Source: Oscillospiraceae bacterium
GTDB taxonomy: Bacteria > Bacillota > Clostridia > Oscillospirales > Ruminococcaceae
NCBI GenBank assembly: GCA_900768245.1
Contig: CAAGCE010000167.1
Location: 1 to 9,474, forward strand
Direction of reading: 5' to 3'
Length of the DNA stretch: 9,474 nucleotides
Shown here in pieces: positions 6,797 to 9,474 of the stretch. Each line of letters starts with the position of its first letter. The first letter of the stretch is position 1. Position numbers and translations under genes: made by a program. The notes under the pieces were generated by a model. The model was given only the letters and a program-made list of their open reading frames with translations, made no database searches and was not told the origin of the DNA.

Positions 6797-7507
6797 TTAT
6801 TGGTTCAGCGTCTTTTCGTTTCTTGACAGCCATACAAACTGTGCTGCAAACATAATGACTGCCGATACGTTTCCTGATGACTGGCTCATTACATAATCCA
6901 TAATTGTGATGTTTGGCGATATGAGCTGATGAATATCGGGTATAAGTATGAATATCAGCTGCCATATGAGCACGTTGAACAGAACCATTTTTCTTGGCAT
7001 TATGGTGCGGTTTGAAACGACCGCAGCGAAGCTTCCGATAAGCAGCATCATTATAAATGGATATGAGATAGAGGCTGCGGGCATAAATCTGCCATAGTAG
7101 TCATTTACCAGTCGGACAGCTGTTTCTCTGTCAAATTCAGCAGAAAAAATTGTCATCCAGTATGAAAGTGTTCCGATGAAAAAGTGGAGTGCAGTACCTG
7201 TGCAAATATATGCAAGTCCGCCGTATTTCACAACTGCACGAAGCTTGCGGCACTCAGGCTTTATTTGATCTGCCATTGCTTTAATACCGAATGAATAGAA
7301 AAACATTCCTATCATTCCCGTTGCAAAGAGCAGTACCGGACGCCATAACGGATATGAGCCGTTCATATATGCTTCACGGACATAAAGACCGCTGTCGGAA
7401 TTACTTGGGGTTATAATGCTGAGAGCAAGGTCACCTACGGTCATAAGCAGTGCACCAAGTGCACCCAGAAGCAGGTCGAGCTTCATTCTTTTTGTGTCGA
7501 TTTTCAT
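6797..7507 (-). CDS. Six-helix membrane protein of unknown function (DUF6796-like)
   Basis: This is a 236-residue hydrophobic protein with about six membrane segments near residues 10-32, 55-78, 93-119, 146-165, 172-191 and 212-228. The first helix contains LLGALGALLMTVGDLAL, with an acidic GDL inside the membrane region. His108 and Asp191/His193 are other buried or membrane-edge polar residues. The overall look recalls the DUF6796 family of Firmicute membrane proteins, recognised by character and not by search. There is no signal peptidase site and no enzymatic motif. GGAGG (complement of 7514-7518) lies 6 bases before ATG 7507. The gene is monocistronic, with a promoter and operator at 7584-7630. 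No terminator is visible in the 6 bases between its stop and the MATE stop, so the two transcripts probably overlap at their 3' ends. Confidence 0.75.
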   Translation of the reverse strand: MKIDTKRMKLDLLLGALGALLMTVGDLALSIITPSNSDSGLYVREAYMNGSYPLWRPVLLFATGMIGMFFYSFGIKAMADQIKPECRKLRAVVKYGGLAYICTGTALHFFIGTLSYWMTIFSAEFDRETAVRLVNDYYGRFMPAASISYPFIMMLLIGSFAAVVSNRTIMPRKMVLFNVLIWQLIFILIPDIHQLISPNITIMDYVMSQSSGNVSAVIMFAAQFVWLSRNEKTLNQ

Positions 7508-7583
7508 ATTTTTCCTCCTATATTATTATAATGCTATGCCAATTTGTTTTAAGATACTGTTTGCTTATGTAACGTCAGAATAT

Positions 7584-7607
7584 TATGATTAGCATATGCT
7601 AATCATA
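7584..7607. promoter_or_regulatory. Perfect 24-bp palindrome, likely repressor operator
   Basis: The sequence from 7584 to 7607 equals its own reverse complement over all 24 bases, centred between 7595 and 7596. The core is ATTAGCATATGCTAAT. It overlaps the -10 element and the expected start point of the promoter for the membrane protein, the classic place for a dimeric repressor. TTAGC-N4-GCTAA resembles sites used by MarR- or TetR-type regulators (family knowledge, inference). No regulator gene lies in the window. Confidence 0.7.
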
Positions 7608-7630
7608 TCATTTAAAGATAAGCTTGTCAA
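7602..7630 (-). promoter_or_regulatory. Sigma-A promoter of the membrane protein gene
   Basis: On the minus strand TTGACA (7625-7630), a 17-bp spacer and TATGAT (7602-7607) form a near-perfect promoter. The expected start is near 7595, leaving a leader of about 88 bases before ATG 7507. The -10 hexamer is itself the first arm of the palindrome at 7584-7607. Confidence 0.75.
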
Positions 7631-7769
7631 TATGCAATGGACAGGTTTTCCTTGACTTCCTTTAATATTATTGAAGAAGTCTGAGCATTACGGGCAGCAT
7701 AATATGTGTTGCAAGAGTGGCGATATTTCAACTTGTCTGATTATTGACATATTTAAACGAAAAATGTTT
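7631..7769. other. Intergenic stretch with no recognised feature
   Basis: The gene-free region 7508-7954 holds the promoter and operator of the membrane protein on its left, and the promoters of the HD/tcdA operon on its right. The middle part is AT-rich, without an ORF preceded by a ribosome-binding site. It contains only a weak 6-bp stem (GACTTC 7654-7659 with GAAGTC 7676-7681) that has no T-run and is not called a terminator. Confidence 0.5.
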
Positions 7770-7799
7770 TTGACACAGCTTAATAAGAAATAGTATAAT
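7770..7799 (+). promoter_or_regulatory. Possible upstream promoter of the HD/tcdA operon
   Basis: TTGACA (7770-7775), an 18-bp spacer and TATAAT (7794-7799) match consensus hexamers with a slightly long spacer. A transcript from here would have a leader of about 150 bases. It could be an alternative to the nearer promoter at 7871-7899. Confidence 0.55.
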
Positions 7800-7870
7800 T
7801 GTCAAATTAATAGTGTTCAAATTATATCGTAAGTTCAAAAATAACAGCATAATAATAAAAAGTCTTTCTA

Positions 7871-7899
7871 TTGACAAAAAACGCATTGTGTGATAAAAT
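7871..7899 (+). promoter_or_regulatory. Main promoter of the HD/tcdA operon
   Basis: TTGACA (7871-7876), a 17-bp spacer and TAAAAT (7894-7899) lie about 55 bases before the HD gene start. The -35 is perfect and the -10 has five of six bases. Confidence 0.75.
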
Positions 7900-7954
7900 T
7901 CTTATTAAATTGATAGGATTTGTGTGCGCATAAACCCTTTTCGGAGGTATAGCT

Positions 7955-8527
7955 ATGGATAATATTATTTCAAGAGAAGATGCATGGGAGCTTCTTAATC
8001 AATATAATAAAGACAGGTTTCATTTACGTCACGCTGTTACAGTAGAAGGTGTAATGCGCTGGTATGCAGAACAGCTTGGTTATGGCGACGAGGTCGATTT
8101 ATGGGGAATAGTTGGACTGCTCCATGACCTTGACTTTGAACAGTATCCTGAGGAGCATTGCATAAAGGAGCGGGAGATAATGCGTGAAAAAGGAATAGAC
8201 GAACGTATTATCCATGCAACAGCAAGCCACGGATATAAGCTTACAGTAGATATAGAACCTGTGCATCAGATGGAAAAGGTGTTATATGCGGCAGATGAAC
8301 TGACAGGACTTATAGGTGCAGTGGCATTGATGCGTCCGTCAAAGAGTGTGTCTGATCTTGAGCTTAAATCTGTAAAGAAAAAATATAAGAACCTTAATTT
8401 TGCGGCAGGCTGCGCAAGAGAGGTCATAGAGCGTGGTGCGGAAATGCTTGGCTGGGAATTGGATCATCTTATTGAGCAGACCATACTTGCTATGAGAAGC
8501 TGTGAAGACAAATATGAAAAAATCTGA
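7955..8527 (+). CDS. HD-domain hydrolase, predicted phosphohydrolase
   Basis: This is a 190-residue soluble protein of the HD superfamily, similar in layout to the small predicted hydrolases of the COG2316 type. Metal-ligand candidates are His26 (in RHAVTVEGVM), the His57-Asp58 pair in GLLHDLDFEQYP, His87 or His92 in HATASHG, and Asp114 in LYAADELTG. These are the expected H...HD...D pattern of a divalent-metal phosphohydrolase. The substrate cannot be named; families like this act on nucleotides or phosphoesters. GGAGG (7943-7947) lies 7 bases before ATG 7955. The stop is 24 bases before tcdA, so the two are co-transcribed. Whether the product has anything to do with tRNA modification is unknown. 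Confidence 0.85.
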   Translation: MDNIISREDAWELLNQYNKDRFHLRHAVTVEGVMRWYAEQLGYGDEVDLWGIVGLLHDLDFEQYPEEHCIKEREIMREKGIDERIIHATASHGYKLTVDIEPVHQMEKVLYAADELTGLIGAVALMRPSKSVSDLELKSVKKKYKNLNFAAGCAREVIERGAEMLGWELDHLIEQTILAMRSCEDKYEKI

Positions 8528-8551
8528 ACATAAATTTTACGGAGGACTATA

Positions 8552-9310
8552 ATGCTTAATCAATTTTCAAGAACCGAACTTCTGCTTGGAAAGGAAGCTA
8601 TGGAGAAGCTTGCAAATTCCCGTGTTGCGGTTTTCGGAATAGGCGGAGTCGGCGGATATACTGTTGAAGCACTTGTCAGAAGCGGTGTAGGCACAATAGA
8701 TATAATTGATGATGATAAGGTTTGTCTTACAAATATAAATCGTCAGATATATGCAACAAGAAAAACTGTCGGAAAGTATAAAGTAGATGTTGCGGAAGAA
8801 AGAATACTTGAAATAAATCCCGATGCTAAAGTAAATAAGTTCAGAACATTCTATACACCTGAAACATCTGAACAGTTTGATTTTAAAAATTACGACTATG
8901 TTGTTGATGCTATTGATACGGTAACAGGAAAGATCGAGCTTGTAATGAAAGCAAAAGAAACAAATACTCCGATAATATGTTCTATGGGAGCAGGAAATAA
9001 GCTTGATCCGACTGCCTTTGAGGTAGCTGATATTTACAAAACATCGGTTTGTCCTCTTGCAAGGGTAATGCGTCAGGAGTTAAAAAAGCGCGGCATTAAA
9101 AAGCTTAAAGTGGTTTATTCAAAAGAGCAGCCTATGACGCCTGTTGAAGATATGGCTATAAGCTGTAAGGCGCATTGCATATGTCCTCCCGGCACAAAAA
9201 GAAAGTGTACCGCCCGTCGTCAGGTCCCGGGAAGTACAGCTTTTGTTCCATCTGTCGTGGGACTTATTATTGCAGGAGAGGTTGTCAAGGATCTCTGCAA
9301 AGTAAAATGA
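8552..9310 (+). CDS. tcdA: tRNA threonylcarbamoyladenosine dehydratase (TcdA/CsdL, ThiF/E1-like)
   Basis: This is a 252-residue E1-like adenylating enzyme. The family uses ATP to cyclise t6A at position 37 of ANN-decoding tRNAs to ct6A. FGIGGVGGYTVEAL (28-41) is the nucleotide-binding glycine loop. DDDKVCLTNINRQ (53-65) supplies the Asp, Asn and Arg that bind ATP. VVDAIDTVTGK (117-127) follows as in ThiF/MoeB folds. The end, VPGSTAFVPSVVGLIIAGEVVKDL, is characteristic of TcdA and separates it from ThiF and MoeB. Four cysteines (205, 209, 211, 219) cluster as CKAHCICPPGTKRKC just before it. They could hold a metal, which is inference. GGAGG (8541-8545) lies 6 bases before the ATG. It is the second gene of the operon and is followed at once by a terminator. 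Length is normal. Confidence 0.92.
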   Translation: MLNQFSRTELLLGKEAMEKLANSRVAVFGIGGVGGYTVEALVRSGVGTIDIIDDDKVCLTNINRQIYATRKTVGKYKVDVAEERILEINPDAKVNKFRTFYTPETSEQFDFKNYDYVVDAIDTVTGKIELVMKAKETNTPIICSMGAGNKLDPTAFEVADIYKTSVCPLARVMRQELKKRGIKKLKVVYSKEQPMTPVEDMAISCKAHCICPPGTKRKCTARRQVPGSTAFVPSVVGLIIAGEVVKDLCKVK

Positions 9311-9317
9311 TTTATAG

Positions 9318-9349
9318 GACGTTTCATTATAAAGTGAAGCGTCTTTTTT
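9318..9349 (+). terminator. Intrinsic terminator of the HD/tcdA operon
   Basis: GACGTTTCATT (9318-9328) pairs with AAGTGAAGCGTC (9332-9343, ending the stem) through 11 base pairs, including two G-U pairs, with an ATAA loop. Six T (9344-9349) follow. It begins 7 bases after the tcdA stop. Confidence 0.9.
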
Positions 9350-9354
9350 ATATA

Positions 9355-9474
9355 TTTATACTAATAACCATTTAACCTATGGATAAAATACGGCGGCTAT
9401 AATACGCCCACTCTGCATCAAACTCCCTTGAAAGGCGGCAGCCTGTCTGCGGTCGTTTTCTTTGATTGGACGTA
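9355..9474. repeat. Left part of the palindromic MITE-like repeat (left arm plus core)
   Basis: The left arm (9355-9405) begins with TTTATACTAATAACCATTT (9355-9373), the perfect reverse complement of 98-116. It carries CTATGGAT (9377-9384), matching 87-94. The core 9406-9474 is identical to 1-69 over all 69 bases and runs to the window edge. Together with 1-116 it defines an element of about 167 bp: a 51-base left arm, 69-base core and 47-base right arm. It starts just after the tcdA operon terminator, an intergenic position typical of short hairpin repeats. Confidence 0.75.

Noticed and set aside
7525..7530. TATAAT on the minus strand just upstream of the membrane-protein gene as its -10
   Set aside because: It is only 6 bases from the ribosome-binding site, so transcription would begin inside that site, and the matching -35 (CTTAAA) is poor. 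The promoter at 7602-7630 is far better.
7654..7681. A 6-bp stem (GACTTC/GAAGTC) as a terminator
   Set aside because: It has a long AT-rich loop and no T-run on either strand, and no gene ends nearby.
1..9474. A circular plasmid or phage genome, suggested by the 69-bp identical ends
   Set aside because: No replication, partition, mobilisation, capsid or integrase gene is present, and the content is chromosomal in character. Kept only as an open alternative in the findings.
9355..9474. An integron attC site, suggested by an imperfect palindrome between gene blocks
   Set aside because: No clear GTTRRRY-type ends were found, there is no integrase, and the enclosed genes do not have cassette structure.

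Overview
The window looks like chromosomal DNA from an AT-rich, Gram-positive gut or rumen clostridium, most like the Ruminococcus/Oscillospiraceae group. The basis is consensus sigma-A promoters (TTGACA, 17 bp, TATAAT-like), strong GGAGG ribosome-binding sites, and a clostridial-type GH2 galactosidase, MATE transporter and TcdA. The genus is an inference from general character, not from a marker gene. No rRNA, tRNA, CRISPR array, transposase, phage gene or replication gene was seen.

Layout: (1) 1-375 holds no gene. It contains half of one palindromic repeat (1-116), a complete second palindromic repeat (about 139-344), and two intrinsic terminators that borrow the ends of the second repeat. 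(2) 376-3738, minus strand, is one long GH2 beta-galactosidase-like gene cut by a single in-frame TAG at 1945-1947. The frame is otherwise open for 1121 codons, and the codon looks like a TGG-to-TAG change at an expected Trp. (3) 3904-4689, minus strand, is a cytoplasmic alpha/beta-hydrolase esterase with its own promoter and terminator. (4) 4856-6790, plus strand, is a MATE transporter fused to a cytidylate-kinase-like P-loop domain. (5) 6797-7507, minus strand, is a six-helix membrane protein of unknown function. Its promoter is overlapped by a perfect 24-bp palindrome, a likely repressor operator. (6) 7955-9310, plus strand, is a two-gene operon of an HD-domain hydrolase and tcdA, the ct6A tRNA-modification enzyme, closed by a terminator. 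(7) 9355-9474 is the other half of the first palindromic repeat.

The first 69 bases (1-69) are identical to the last 69 (9406-9474). The sequences flanking that core (9355-9405 and 70-116) are imperfect reverse complements of each other. Joined, they would form one palindromic element of about 167 bp with a perfect 19-bp terminal inverted repeat. The window is therefore either bounded by two copies of a dispersed MITE-like hairpin repeat or is a circularly permuted contig. The gene content favours a chromosomal segment ending in repeats, but this cannot be settled here.

Functionally, the galactosidase and esterase are neighbours on the same strand and neither has a signal peptide. They suggest intracellular processing of imported, possibly acylated oligosaccharides. 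The other genes (transporter-kinase fusion, membrane protein, HD hydrolase, TcdA) show no obvious link to them. The most interesting points are the interrupted GH2 gene, the two palindromic repeat elements, the transporter-kinase fusion and the operator palindrome.
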